DNA from: Mucilaginibacter psychrotolerans
GTDB taxonomy: Bacteria > Bacteroidota > Bacteroidia > Sphingobacteriales > Sphingobacteriaceae
Assembly: GCF_004519315.1 (NCBI RefSeq)
Contig: NZ_SOZE01000013.1
Coordinates: 89,940-153,939 of the forward strand
Direction: 5' to 3'
Length of the DNA stretch: 64,000 nt
In this document: in pieces, positions 8,260 through 16,424 of the stretch
Position numbering within the stretch: position 1 is the first letter of the stretch
Layout of the letters: each line of letters opens with the position of its first letter
Made by a program: the position numbers and the translations under genes
Notes under the pieces: generated by a model
Database searches by the model: none
The model's input: the letters and a program-made list of their open reading frames with translations, nothing else
Told to the model about the DNA's origin: nothing

Positions 8260-8475
8260 CTAAAAATCTACTTTTAAATCCAACTTAGTAAAGTTGATTC
8301 CTTTATCCGTTTGCTCCCAGTCTTCGCGCTCCTCATCGGTAGCGTTCAACAACTTGGGAAACCATTCCAACGGGAAAGCCTGCTGCTTACCATCGGCCTT
8401 TTCTACAAAAAGCAAACCATTGGCAAAAGTTACCTTAACTTTTTGGTCCTGCTTGCGGTTTGATAGTAGTGGCAT
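8260..8475 (-). CDS. DUF2442 family protein (71 aa)
   Basis: A 71-residue protein matching the DUF2442 pattern: a strand KVTFANGLLFVEKADGKQQAFPLEWFPKLLNATDEEREDWEQ, with the characteristic Pro-Leu-x-x-Phe-Pro-x-Leu followed by Ala-Thr-x-Glu-Glu-Arg-x-x-Trp. The family is small, cytosolic and functionally undefined; members often sit beside toxin-antitoxin-like genes, but no such partner is adjacent here. Downstream is an A/T-rich palindrome region and upstream the 84-bp palindrome. Confidence 0.8.
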   Translation of the reverse strand: MPLLSNRKQDQKVKVTFANGLLFVEKADGKQQAFPLEWFPKLLNATDEEREDWEQTDKGINFTKLDLKVDF

Positions 8476-8496
8476 GGTTCGTCAATTTAATAAACT

Positions 8497-8580
8497 CGTC
8501 ATTGCGAGGAACGAAGCAATCGCTAAGCTTTGTATTGTGGATATGCTAACCGGGAGATTGCTTCGTTCCTCGCAATGACG
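8497..8580. repeat. 84-bp palindromic element with perfect 25-bp arms
   Basis: The left arm 8497-8521 (starting CGTCATTGCGAGGAACGAAG) and the right arm 8556-8580 are exact reverse complements over 25 bp, separated by a 34-bp loop. It sits between the DUF2442 gene and yebC, 16 bp from the yebC stop codon, so as RNA it would form a very stable hairpin at the 3' end of yebC. Degenerate relatives lie at 5221-5340 and 16331-16412. The form suggests a small non-autonomous palindromic repeat. Confidence 0.85.
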
Positions 8581-8596
8581 CGCGGGGCGTTGTGGC

Positions 8597-9322
8597 TTAT
8601 TCCGCCATGTTATGGTACACCGCCTGCACGTCGTCGTCTTCCTCCAGGCGGTCGATGATTTTGAACACGTCTACGGATTGCTCTTCGGTTACGGCGATGT
8701 TTGATTGTGCAACTCGCTCCAGCTTGGCCGATTTGGTTTCGATACCTAATCCTTCTAAAGCTTTCTGCATTTTGCCGAAATCCTCGTAAGCCGCGTGCAA
8801 TACAGCAATTTCGTTTCCTTCCTCGTCTGCATCAACAAACAGGTCTTCTAAACCCGCATCAATCAGTTCAAATTCCAATTCTTCCAAATCGCGGTCGCCC
8901 GGGTCGAAAGTAAATACCGATTTGCGGCTGAAGATAAAATCGAGCGATCCGGTTTTGCCCAGCGTGCCGCCGTATTTGGTGAAATAGCTGCGTACGTTGG
9001 CTACGGTACGGTTGATGTTATCGGTAGCGGTTTCTACCAATATGGCTACGCCATGCTGTGCATAGCCCTCGTACACCAATTCTTCGTAATCTTTTTCGTC
9101 GCGACTGGTAGCGCGTTTAATGGCGGCCTCCACACGGTCCTTAGGCATGTTAACCGCCTTAGAGTTTTGGATAGCTGTGCGCAGGCGCGAATTGGTGTGC
9201 GGGTCGCCCCCGCCGGCTTTAACCGCCATTACAATTTCCTTACCCAAACGCGTAAACTGCACCGCCATTTTGGCCCAGCGCTTAAATTTCCTTTCCTTAC
9301 GGAATTCGAATGCTCTTCCCAT
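8597..9322 (-). CDS. yebC: YebC/PmpR family protein
   Basis: A 241-residue YebC family protein. Visible landmarks are the N-terminal MGRAFEFRKERKFKRWAKMAVQFTRLGKEI (standard MAGHSKWxNIxHRK region in its Bacteroidota form), GGGDPHTNSRLRTAIQNSKAVNMPKDRVEAAIKRA, YEGYAQHGVAILVETATDNINRTVANVRSYFTK, and an acidic C-terminal lobe (EEQSVDVFKIIDRLEEDDDVQAVYHNM). Family members act in the cytosol as transcription regulators and, by more recent work, as translation factors that help ribosomes through proline stretches. A single gene, with the 84-bp palindrome just after its stop codon. Confidence 0.95.
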   Translation of the reverse strand: MGRAFEFRKERKFKRWAKMAVQFTRLGKEIVMAVKAGGGDPHTNSRLRTAIQNSKAVNMPKDRVEAAIKRATSRDEKDYEELVYEGYAQHGVAILVETATDNINRTVANVRSYFTKYGGTLGKTGSLDFIFSRKSVFTFDPGDRDLEELEFELIDAGLEDLFVDADEEGNEIAVLHAAYEDFGKMQKALEGLGIETKSAKLERVAQSNIAVTEEQSVDVFKIIDRLEEDDDVQAVYHNMAE

Positions 9323-9410
9323 TTTTTTGTGATTACACCGATTTATTTTGATTTCACCGATTTCAACGATGCTCTCTAAATAATACTGTGACTTTATTCT
9401 TATTTAAGTT

Positions 9411-10361
9411 TTAAATTATCCTCTTCAAATTCTCAAGCATATCGCTGGTCATTTTGGCCAGATCGTACTCTATTTGCCAGCCCCAGTCTTCGGTTGCCTG
9501 GCTATCGTCTATCGATTTTGGCCAGCTATCGGCAATGGCCTGGCGTGGGTCATGGTCGGCGTAGCTCAATTCGAAATTAGGCAAATGCTTTTTAATTTCA
9601 TCGCCCAATTGTTCTGGCGTAAAGCTTATGCCCGCCAGGTTATAGCTGCTGCGTATTTTTATTTGTTCGGCGGGTGCATCCATCAAGGTAATGGTAGCGC
9701 GGATAGCATCATCCATATACATCATGGGCAGGGCGGTACCTTTGGCCAAAAAGCTTTGGTAGTTGCCTTTTTTCAAAGCCTCGTGGAATATGTGAACTGC
9801 ATAATCAGTTGTTCCGCCGCCCGGGTTCGCGCGCCAGCCTATTAGGCCGGGGTAACGGAGGCTGCGCACATCCAGCCCGTATTTGGCATGGTAATATTCG
9901 CACCAGCGCTCTCCTGCCAGTTTGCTGAACCCGTAAACCGTGTTAGGGTCCATTACGCAGTATTGCGGCGTATTATATTGAGGTGAGTGCGGGCCGAAAA
10001 CGGCGATAGAGCTTGGCCAGAAAACCTTTGCGGTTTTAAACTCTACGGCAAAATCAAGTATATGCAAAAGCCCGCTCATATTCAAATCCCAGGCCATGCG
10101 TGGTTTTTGCTCGCCCACGGCCGATAGGATAGCCGCCAGCAGGTAAACCTGTGTAGGGCGGTGCTTTTCGAATATATGGTGCAGGTTATCCTTATCCAGC
10201 ACGTTGGCAAACTCGAAAGGGCCGCTGTTGCGGATAGCGTAGTTGGGGTTGTTAATGTCCGATGCTATAACGTTTTCGGCTCCGTGTATATTCCTCAAGG
10301 CAGTAACCAGTTCGGTGCCAATTTGCCCGTTGGCGCCTATCACTAAAATCTTTTCGCTCAT
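9411..10361 (-). CDS. NAD-dependent L-threonine 3-dehydrogenase-like SDR epimerase
   Basis: A 316-residue extended short-chain dehydrogenase. The Rossmann loop is GANGQIG (9-15); catalytic Ser-117/118 (WPSSIAVFG) and Tyr-143...Lys-147 (YGFSK) follow. RYPGLIGW, GGGTTDYAVHIF and SWPKSIDDSQATEDWGW are the hallmarks of the SDR-type threonine dehydrogenases, which oxidise L-threonine to 2-amino-3-ketobutyrate. That assignment rests on remembered family motifs; a general UDP-sugar epimerase is the alternative. The partner 2-amino-3-ketobutyrate CoA ligase is not adjacent. A TACCTTTG promoter box lies just upstream on the minus strand (10381-10388). Confidence 0.87.
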   Translation of the reverse strand: MSEKILVIGANGQIGTELVTALRNIHGAENVIASDINNPNYAIRNSGPFEFANVLDKDNLHHIFEKHRPTQVYLLAAILSAVGEQKPRMAWDLNMSGLLHILDFAVEFKTAKVFWPSSIAVFGPHSPQYNTPQYCVMDPNTVYGFSKLAGERWCEYYHAKYGLDVRSLRYPGLIGWRANPGGGTTDYAVHIFHEALKKGNYQSFLAKGTALPMMYMDDAIRATITLMDAPAEQIKIRSSYNLAGISFTPEQLGDEIKKHLPNFELSYADHDPRQAIADSWPKSIDDSQATEDWGWQIEYDLAKMTSDMLENLKRII

Positions 10362-10380
10362 GCAGATGCAGGTTTGGGCA

Positions 10381-10413
10381 CAAAGGTAAATTTTTTTGTC
10401 TGAACTCGAATTT
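10381..10413 (-). promoter_or_regulatory. Promoter of the threonine dehydrogenase gene
   Basis: Read on the minus strand, 10388-10381 is TACCTTTG, a full match to the Bacteroidota -7 consensus TAnnTTTG, about 16-20 nt before the start codon at 10361. The -33 position falls on 10407-10410 (TTCG on the minus strand, a weak match), which lies inside the first copy of a 17-bp repeat at 10397-10413. Confidence 0.6.
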
Positions 10414-10527
10414 TTCGTTGTCTGAACTCGAATTTGGGGGAATTTTTAGAAGTGACAGAATTTAGCTCAAAGCAAGCTATTTTAATTCTGTGTATTCCAT
10501 TAATTCTTTAAAATTCGAGTTCAGACA
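10397..10527. repeat. 17-bp motif, two direct copies and one inverted copy
   Basis: TGTCTGAACTCGAATTT occurs at 10397-10413 and again at 10419-10435, exactly 22 bp apart, and in perfect inverse orientation at 10511-10527. It lies in the divergent gap between the threonine dehydrogenase gene and asd (10362-10659). The outer pair 10419/10511 makes a perfect 17-bp inverted repeat. It could be an operator or a palindromic mobile repeat; it shares TCTGAAC with the dispersed copies at 3181 and 13499. Confidence 0.8.
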
Positions 10528-10659
10528 AATTCGCATACTAGTTTAGTAGACATTCGCAAAAAAAAACGCATATTTGGAGTTTAGTTTATTACATAATTTA
10601 ACAAACAAATGAAACCTCCGAAGGAAGCTTCATTTTCAATTAAAAAACAGATTAACGCA

Positions 10660-11667
10660 ATGAAAATCGCAGTAGTAGGTGCCACCGGGCTGGTAGGCAC
10701 TAAAATGTTGCAGATCCTTGAGGAGCGCAACTTCCCCGTTACAGAATTATTCCCTGTAGCTTCCGCTAAGAGTATTGGTAAAGAAATTACTTTTAAGGGC
10801 AAGCAGTATAAGGTGGTTTCTGTTGAGGATGCGATAAAGCAAAGGCCCGATGTTGCCCTGTTTAGTGCAGGTGGCAGTGCTTCTTTAGAGCAGGCCCCAA
10901 TGTTTGCCGAAGTGGGTACTACCGTTATCGATAACTCATCGGCCTGGCGTATGGACCCCAGCAAAAAGCTGATCGTGCCGGAAGTGAATGCCGATGTATT
11001 AACTGCCAATGACAAAATCATCGCCAACCCCAATTGCTCCACCATACAAATGGTAGTGGCCTTAAAGCCCCTGCACGATAAATATAAAATCAAACGCGTG
11101 GTGGTATCTACCTACCAATCGGTAACCGGTACCGGCGTAAAAGCGGTTGACCAACTGTTCAACGAGCGTAAAGGTATCGAAGGCCCAATGGCATACCCAT
11201 ACACCATCGACCTGAATGTTATCCCGCAGATTGACGTGTTCACCGAGAACGGCTATACCAAGGAAGAAATGAAGATGGTGAAGGAAACCGTTAAGATAAT
11301 GGGCGATGACAGCATCAAGGTTACTGCTACCACGGTGCGTATCCCGGTAATGGGCGGCCACTCAGAGTCGGTTAACATCGAGTTCCTGAATGATTTTGAC
11401 GTGGAGGAAGTAAAAGAGCTGCTTGCCAAATCGCCGGGCATTGTAGTAACTGATGATATCGCGAACCTCAAATATCCGATGCCATTGGACGCACACGATA
11501 AAGACGAAGTTTTTGTAGGCCGCATCCGCCGCGATGAAACCCAGCCGAACACTTTAAACTGCTGGATAGTATCTGATAACCTGCGCAAGGGTGCAGCAAC
11601 CAATGCCGTGCAAATTGCCGAGTATCTGGTGGCCAAGCATTTGATCGGACAGGTTGTAGAGGCGTAG
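10660..11667 (+). CDS. asd: Aspartate-semialdehyde dehydrogenase
   Basis: Reduces aspartyl phosphate to aspartate semialdehyde, the branch point to lysine/diaminopimelate, methionine and threonine. From ATG 10660 the protein has 335 residues: NADP loop GATGLVG (7-13), NSSAWRMDP near 92-100, catalytic Cys-126 in NPNCSTIQM, YQSVTGTG, and the catalytic His-233 in GGHSESVN. An in-frame ATG at 10609 would add 17 unmatched residues (KPPKEASFSIKKQ); the later start gives the standard MKIAVVGATG. Divergent from a threonine-catabolic enzyme, so the two may share control. An intrinsic terminator lies at 11762-11795. Confidence 0.95.
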   Translation: MKIAVVGATGLVGTKMLQILEERNFPVTELFPVASAKSIGKEITFKGKQYKVVSVEDAIKQRPDVALFSAGGSASLEQAPMFAEVGTTVIDNSSAWRMDPSKKLIVPEVNADVLTANDKIIANPNCSTIQMVVALKPLHDKYKIKRVVVSTYQSVTGTGVKAVDQLFNERKGIEGPMAYPYTIDLNVIPQIDVFTENGYTKEEMKMVKETVKIMGDDSIKVTATTVRIPVMGGHSESVNIEFLNDFDVEEVKELLAKSPGIVVTDDIANLKYPMPLDAHDKDEVFVGRIRRDETQPNTLNCWIVSDNLRKGAATNAVQIAEYLVAKHLIGQVVEA

Positions 11668-11677
11668 GCAAATTCTA

Positions 11678-11747
11678 GAGACGTAATATTTTGCGTCTCA
11701 ACATGCATTTCAGATTTGTATACGGGAGACGCGAAATATTGCGTCTC
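11678..11747. repeat. Two GAGACG...CGTCTC dyads downstream of asd
   Basis: 11678-11699 (GAGACGTAATATTTTGCGTCTC) and 11726-11747 (GAGACGCGAAATATTGCGTCTC) are 22-bp dyads with the same arms and similar A/T cores, spaced 48 bp. They lie between the asd stop and the terminator at 11762. They look like short dispersed palindromes rather than regulator sites. Confidence 0.6.
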
Positions 11748-11761
11748 TACGGAAATAAATG

Positions 11762-11795
11762 AATAGGGATAGTCGGGAGATTATCCCTATTTTTA
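11762..11795 (+). terminator. Intrinsic terminator after asd, abutting the next start codon
   Basis: AATAGGGATA (11762-11771) pairs with TATCCCTATT (11782-11791) around a 10-nt loop and is followed by a run of T. The hairpin ends 6-10 bp before the ATG at 11801, so it could also shape translation initiation of the next gene. Confidence 0.75.
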
Positions 11796-11800
11796 TTTCA

Positions 11801-12577
11801 ATGAAAGTTGTTAAATTATTTTTGTCCGTCATCTGCCTGTTCGCGGTAACGTTTGCCTTTGCTCAAAAATCAGGGGTAATCGAAAAAAATATATTTAACT
11901 CCTACATAAAGGTACAATATTGGGCCCATACCGAAAGCGAGCAATCTTACGACTCGTTAGAAAAAGCAAACGATAATTTAGGGAATTTGATAAAAACCTA
12001 TGCCATCAAATATCCATCTACGATTACCGCGCCTTTCAAATCTCTACCCGCAGGCCTCACGGTCTCTACTGCAGCAGATGGTCTTTTCAGGATTTATTCC
12101 TGGGATAGGCTAACCGGCGGGACTATGCATTTTTTTGCAAATGTTTTTCAGTACAAAATTGGCGATAAGACTTATGCATTGTTAGATCAGCCACTTGGTG
12201 AGGGCGTTAATGGCCCATTCTATCATAAATTATTCACATTGAAGGCGGAAAATAAAACCTATTACCTCGCCGTGTTTTTGGTCATTGGTTCTTCGCGGGA
12301 CCATTTGCGTGGACTACAAGTGTTTTCTATCGAAAACGGAAAGCTAAATGCTAATACAAAGCTGATAAAAACAAAATCCGGGTTGCACAACTTCCTTAGT
12401 TATGAATACGACGTTCCTGATGACGTCGATAGGGATGTTGATGTTAGTATTCATTACGATAACGTAACACAAACCATTAAATTTCCGCTGATTGCCAGTG
12501 ATGGTAAATTCACCACTAAATTCATCACCTACAAATTCAACGGGCAATATTTCGAAAAGGTTATATTAGCCAAATGA
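11801..12577 (+). CDS. Secreted hypothetical protein (258 aa)
   Basis: ATG 11801 gives a typical signal peptide (MKVVKLFLSVICLFAVTFAFAQ, cleavage near residue 22) and a 236-residue mature, strand-rich periplasmic or secreted protein. The frame stays open to 11759, but that stretch is the asd terminator hairpin. Mid-sequence landmarks are FRIYSWDRLTGGTMHFFANVFQYKIGDKTYALLD and a C-terminal KFITYKFNGQYFEKV. I do not recognise the family. The stop codon overlaps the start of the LysR gene as ATGA, so the two are translationally coupled, which is unusual for a secreted protein and a DNA-binding regulator. Confidence 0.75.
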   Translation: MKVVKLFLSVICLFAVTFAFAQKSGVIEKNIFNSYIKVQYWAHTESEQSYDSLEKANDNLGNLIKTYAIKYPSTITAPFKSLPAGLTVSTAADGLFRIYSWDRLTGGTMHFFANVFQYKIGDKTYALLDQPLGEGVNGPFYHKLFTLKAENKTYYLAVFLVIGSSRDHLRGLQVFSIENGKLNANTKLIKTKSGLHNFLSYEYDVPDDVDRDVDVSIHYDNVTQTIKFPLIASDGKFTTKFITYKFNGQYFEKVILAK

Positions 12578-13470
12578 TATCCTTCAGTCACCGCGTTTTT
12601 ATGGAAGTTGCCGCCAACCTTAGTTTTTCTAAGGCGGCGCAGGTGCTGTTTATTACCCAGCCGGCTGTCAGCAAACACATCAAAGCCTTGGAAGACCAAT
12701 ACAAGATGCCGCTTTTCGAGCGCAAGGGCAATAGCATATCACTTACGGAAGCCGGCATAAAACTGAACGATTACCTAAAGCAAGCCACCGAAATAGAGCG
12801 CAAGATAGCCTACGAACTTTCCATCCTCAGCAACGCTGCCAATGCCGCCGGGCACCTGCGCCTTGGGGCAAGCACCACCATTGCCCTGTATATTTTGCCG
12901 TATATCCTCTCGGGTTTCCAACACGAATATGCCAACGTAGGAGTGCAATTGGTTAACCGTAATTCGGAGTATATACTGGATGCCCTGCTGCGGCACGAGG
13001 TGGATCTCGGCATTATCGAAGCCGAAACCAAGCTCACCACCGTCACTTACACCCATTTCATGAGCGATGAGGTGATACCGGTTTGCTCGGCAAAAAGTCC
13101 GCTGGCGGGGAAATCGCTAAGCCTGAAACAATTCGTAAAAACACCACTGGCGGTAAGGGAACGAGGTTCGGGTACCTTGACGGCCCTGTTAAAGGCCCTC
13201 TCGGCATTGCACATCAAACCCGCCGACCTATCCATCAAAATACGCCTCGGAGGTACCGAAGCACTCAAGAACTTCCTCCTGGCCGACCAATGCCTGGGCT
13301 TTATGCCCCGCCCCTCCATCATCCGCCAATTAGCCGAAGGCGACCTAGTAGAAGTACCCATAGAGGGCCTCAAAATAACCCGCGATTTCTACTTCATCCG
13401 CCGCAAAGGCACGGAAGATAACGGGCTGACGGGCAACTTTATGAATTATGCGGGGAAGTTTGACCGCTGA
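12574..13470 (+). CDS. LysR family transcriptional regulator
   Basis: A 298-residue LysR regulator. The N-terminal winged helix-turn-helix is intact (FMEVAANLSFSKAAQVLFITQPAVSKHIKALEDQYKMPLFERKGNSISLTEAG, about residues 8-60). A linker helix follows, then a two-lobed effector domain (HLRLGASTTIALYILPYIL from about 88). It resembles the CysB/CbbR-like members by eye, but no effector can be named. Its start overlaps the stop of the preceding secreted protein by ATGA. No divergent target gene is adjacent; the gene downstream is convergent. Confidence 0.92.
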   Translation: MISFSHRVFMEVAANLSFSKAAQVLFITQPAVSKHIKALEDQYKMPLFERKGNSISLTEAGIKLNDYLKQATEIERKIAYELSILSNAANAAGHLRLGASTTIALYILPYILSGFQHEYANVGVQLVNRNSEYILDALLRHEVDLGIIEAETKLTTVTYTHFMSDEVIPVCSAKSPLAGKSLSLKQFVKTPLAVRERGSGTLTALLKALSALHIKPADLSIKIRLGGTEALKNFLLADQCLGFMPRPSIIRQLAEGDLVEVPIEGLKITRDFYFIRRKGTEDNGLTGNFMNYAGKFDR

Positions 13471-13498
13471 TTAATCTGATTAAATGATTTCGTTGATT

Positions 13499-13546
13499 GT
13501 CTGAACCATGATTCGTAGGATTAGAGGATTTCTTGATTTCCTCCTT
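13499..13546. repeat. Dispersed repeat, TCTGAACC family, copy 2
   Basis: GTCTGAACCATGATTCGTAGGATT and GAGGATTTCTTGATTTCC, closely matching copy 1 at 3181-3226 (CTGAACCATGATTC, GGATTTCCTTGATT). It fills most of the 110-bp gap between the LysR gene and the convergent SUKH gene. Confidence 0.6.
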
Positions 13547-13580
13547 TGTTTACTACGATGATTCGATTACACTATCCTTC

Positions 13581-14147
13581 CTACTCCGCATCCCGCTCCC
13601 AACTTCTCTCATCCTCCTTATCCAATTTCTTTATAGCCACATTAAAGTTCATACTGTAATCAGTATAATTGTCCGCTACCTCATGGTCCCATAAAACGAC
13701 AGGATAATCGGCGGTAAAATAATTGCGCCTCGTATCAAAACAAAGCAATCCCCAATCACTCCAATCGGCAAAGGGGATCAGGCCTATATCATAAAGATAT
13801 TCATTAGGGTGACGTTCAAGTATCATGTTCCCCAATGCGTTTTGCCAGGTGCGTAAAGGGTGCCTGCAAAATGTTGCCTCGCCAATATGTAGCTCATAAA
13901 AGTGTTTATATTTTAAAAACTTCACATATGATGCCGGAAGCTTGCACTTTATTTTTTCTTCAACAGCAGCAATTTCTTCATCGGTTACCGTACTGGCAAT
14001 TGGCAACCAGGTTTTCCACTCCTGATTTGCCTCCTGGCCGGGTGCTAGCATTTCCGGCTCAATCGACCCGGGAAGTTGATTCAAGCCGCGTTCAACTTCT
14101 CTTTGCAAATACTTCTCTATAATTTCTTCTACTTTGTTGCTGGCCAT
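13581..14147 (-). CDS. SMI1/KNR4 (SUKH) family protein, 188 aa
   Basis: From ATG 14147 (MASNKVEEIIEKY) the protein has 188 residues. The SUKH core is recognisable: STVTDEEIAAVEEKIKCKLPASYVKFLKYKHFYELHIGEATF, then IPFADWSDWGLLCFDTR and ADYPVVLWDHE. SUKH proteins are often immunity proteins of polymorphic toxin systems, but many are stand-alone genes of unknown role. No toxin is adjacent. The frame extends 23 codons upstream, but the longer N-terminus looks unconserved. A second, unrelated SUKH-like gene lies at 16425-17087. Confidence 0.8.
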   Translation of the reverse strand: MASNKVEEIIEKYLQREVERGLNQLPGSIEPEMLAPGQEANQEWKTWLPIASTVTDEEIAAVEEKIKCKLPASYVKFLKYKHFYELHIGEATFCRHPLRTWQNALGNMILERHPNEYLYDIGLIPFADWSDWGLLCFDTRRNYFTADYPVVLWDHEVADNYTDYSMNFNVAIKKLDKEDERSWERDAE

Positions 14148-14262
14148 ATGCTTGTATTTTGATGCAAAATAACTAAATATTACCTCCTTTTGTAACAACC
14201 CTGCCACCGTTAGCATATTGTTAATTTAACTGCTAAATTAGCCTCAGCTAATACTGATAATC

Positions 14263-16128
14263 ATGAGAAAAATCTTCGCCGTTTTATACCTGCTGGCTAC
14301 TGCCTGTAGCACTGCCATTGCGCAGAGCTACGATGTAAAAGAACATTACACCAAAAAAGATGTGTACATCACCATGCGCGATGGTGTAAAGCTGTTCACC
14401 TCCATCTACACGCCAAAGGATGCCTCGGCCACCAATAAATACCCGATAATGATGCAGCGCACCTGCTACAGTGTTGCCCCATACGGCGAAAGCAAATACC
14501 CCGGCCAATTGGGCCCCTCTAAATACATGATGCAGGAAGGCTACATCTTCGTTTACCAGGACGTACGCGGCCGCTGGAAAAGCGAAGGCACCTGGACCAA
14601 CATGACCCCGGTTATCGATAACAAAAAGAAAAAAACCGATGTGGACGAAGGCTCCGACACTTATGACACCATCGACTGGCTCATTAAAAACCTGCCCGGC
14701 AACAACGGCCGCGTAGGGCAATGGGGTATCAGCTATCCGGGCTTTTATACGGCTGCGGGCATCCTCAGTAACCACCCGGCCCTAAAGGCATCATCGCCGC
14801 AGGCACCTATCTCCGATTTCTTTTTTGATGATTTCCATCATAACGGCGCGTTTTTAGAAAGCTATTTCTTCACCTTCCCGGTGTTTGGCGTGCAAAAGAA
14901 AGACACCACTGCTGTACCATGGTATAACAGCCAGATGATAAACCCGCACACTAAAGATGGCTATCAGTTTTTGCTGGATATGGGCCCGCTAAAAAATGCC
15001 GACAAATACTATAGCGACAATTTTTACTGGCAGGAAACCGTTAACCACCCCAGCTACGATGATTTTTGGCAGCAACGCGGCTTGCCGAAACATTATGGCA
15101 AAACAAAAACCGCGGTAATGACCGTAGGCGGCTGGTTCGATGCCGAGGATTTAACCGGTCCGCTGGCTATTTACAAAGCCATCGAGCAGAAAAATCCGGA
15201 GGGTTACAACACCATCGTGATGGGTCCTTTCGGGCACGGGCGTTGGTCGCGCGAAACGGGGCACACTATGCACAGCAATATCTACTTTGGCGACAGCATC
15301 GCTACCTTCTACCAAAAAAACATAGAGCAGAAATTCTTCAACCATTTCCTCAAAGGCAATGGTGACAAAAACAGCGGCCTGCCCGAAGCCTATATGTTCA
15401 ACACCGGCAAAAACGAGTGGCGTACGTTCGATAAATGGCCTTCGCCTGCTGCAGAGCATGTGAAGTTTTACCTGAATAGTGACGGTAAGCTGGCCGCTGC
15501 GCAACCGGCAACTACTGGTTCTACAAGCTATGTAAGCGACCCGCTTAAACCCGTTCCTTACACCGAGGATTTGCCGACCACCGTAGGCTTTAGTCCGCAT
15601 AATTATATGAGCGAAGACCAGCGCTTTGCCGGCCGCCGTACCGATGTGCTGGTTTTCCAAACGGATGTGTTGACCGATGACGTTACCCTGGGTGGCGAGA
15701 TAATGGCGCACCTTAAAGTGGCCAGCACCGCCACAGATGCCGATTTCTTCGTAAAACTGATAGACGTTTACCCTGCCGATGAGCCGAACAACCCATACAT
15801 GCCCAACAAAAGCATCACGCTGGGTGGCTACCAGCAAATGGTACGCAGCGAGGTGATGCCGGCCCGTTTCCGCAACAGTTTCGAGAAACCGGAAGCGTTG
15901 ATAGCGGGTCAAAAAACGGATGTCAACTTTAGGGTTCAGGATGTACTGCACACCTTTAAAAAGGGCCACCGTATTATGATACAGGTACAAAGCACAGCCT
16001 TCCCGCTGTTTGCCCGCAACCCGCAAACGTTTTTAGATAACCCCTACAAAGCCAACGATAGCGATTACATAAAAGCTACCGAAACCATATTCAACGATAG
16101 CTATTTTGATGTGGAGGTGTTGAAGTAG
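14263..16128 (+). CDS. Secreted CocE/NonD hydrolase, alpha-amino-acid ester hydrolase-like
   Basis: A 621-residue S15-like serine hydrolase with a signal peptide (residues 1-20, ending STAIAQ). The catalytic triad can be placed: Ser-157 in GISYPG, Asp-293 in GGWFDAEDL, His-325 in GPFGHGRW. The GGWFDAEDLxGP motif is typical of alpha-amino-acid ester hydrolases and glutaryl-7-ACA acylases rather than of cocaine esterase. The C-terminal half is the jelly-roll domain (from about residue 440, VLVFQTDVLTDDVTLGGEI...). It is exported, so likely acts on amino-acid esters or small peptides in the periplasm. Substrate is inferred from family only. Confidence 0.92.
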   Translation: MRKIFAVLYLLATACSTAIAQSYDVKEHYTKKDVYITMRDGVKLFTSIYTPKDASATNKYPIMMQRTCYSVAPYGESKYPGQLGPSKYMMQEGYIFVYQDVRGRWKSEGTWTNMTPVIDNKKKKTDVDEGSDTYDTIDWLIKNLPGNNGRVGQWGISYPGFYTAAGILSNHPALKASSPQAPISDFFFDDFHHNGAFLESYFFTFPVFGVQKKDTTAVPWYNSQMINPHTKDGYQFLLDMGPLKNADKYYSDNFYWQETVNHPSYDDFWQQRGLPKHYGKTKTAVMTVGGWFDAEDLTGPLAIYKAIEQKNPEGYNTIVMGPFGHGRWSRETGHTMHSNIYFGDSIATFYQKNIEQKFFNHFLKGNGDKNSGLPEAYMFNTGKNEWRTFDKWPSPAAEHVKFYLNSDGKLAAAQPATTGSTSYVSDPLKPVPYTEDLPTTVGFSPHNYMSEDQRFAGRRTDVLVFQTDVLTDDVTLGGEIMAHLKVASTATDADFFVKLIDVYPADEPNNPYMPNKSITLGGYQQMVRSEVMPARFRNSFEKPEALIAGQKTDVNFRVQDVLHTFKKGHRIMIQVQSTAFPLFARNPQTFLDNPYKANDSDYIKATETIFNDSYFDVEVLK

Positions 16129-16424
16129 AAAGGTTGGTGAATGGTGAGTAGGGAGTGGTGAAAATTTTAATTCCCTCCTTGGGGAGGGGTGCGGCTGGAA
16201 AAGCGCGCGAAGGCGGGGAGGGGTTAGCGAACTGTGCAAACCGATTGCCTAGCGGAGAACCCCTCCCTCCCACAACACAGCCTAACGCGCCCCTCCCCAA
16301 GGAGGGAATGGGGAAAGCTGCCAAACCAATTATGCCATTGCGAAGAGCGGCACGGGCTTGTAAGGAGGGGGCAACGTGGCGAAATCGTCGCCAATGCATT
16401 GCGACTATTGTACAAACAGATATT
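16129..16424. repeat. Intergenic repeats: GGGAGGGG palindrome and a GCGAGGA-type copy
   Basis: The 296-bp gap holds a palindrome with arms 16170-16193 (ATTCCCTCCTTGGGGAGGGG...) and 16286-16309, complementary at 23 of 24 positions, plus an inner pair GGCGGGGAGGGGTT / AACCCCTCCCTCCC. Immediately after, 16331-16412 contains ATTGCGAAGAGCGGCACG and GGCAACGTGGCGAAATC, a decayed relative of the palindrome at 8497-8580. No gene is seen. The open frame through this region is repeat-derived. Confidence 0.7.

Noticed and set aside
11759..11800. Earlier start of the secreted 258-aa protein
   Set aside because: The extra 14 codons are the asd terminator hairpin; ATG 11801 gives a normal signal peptide.
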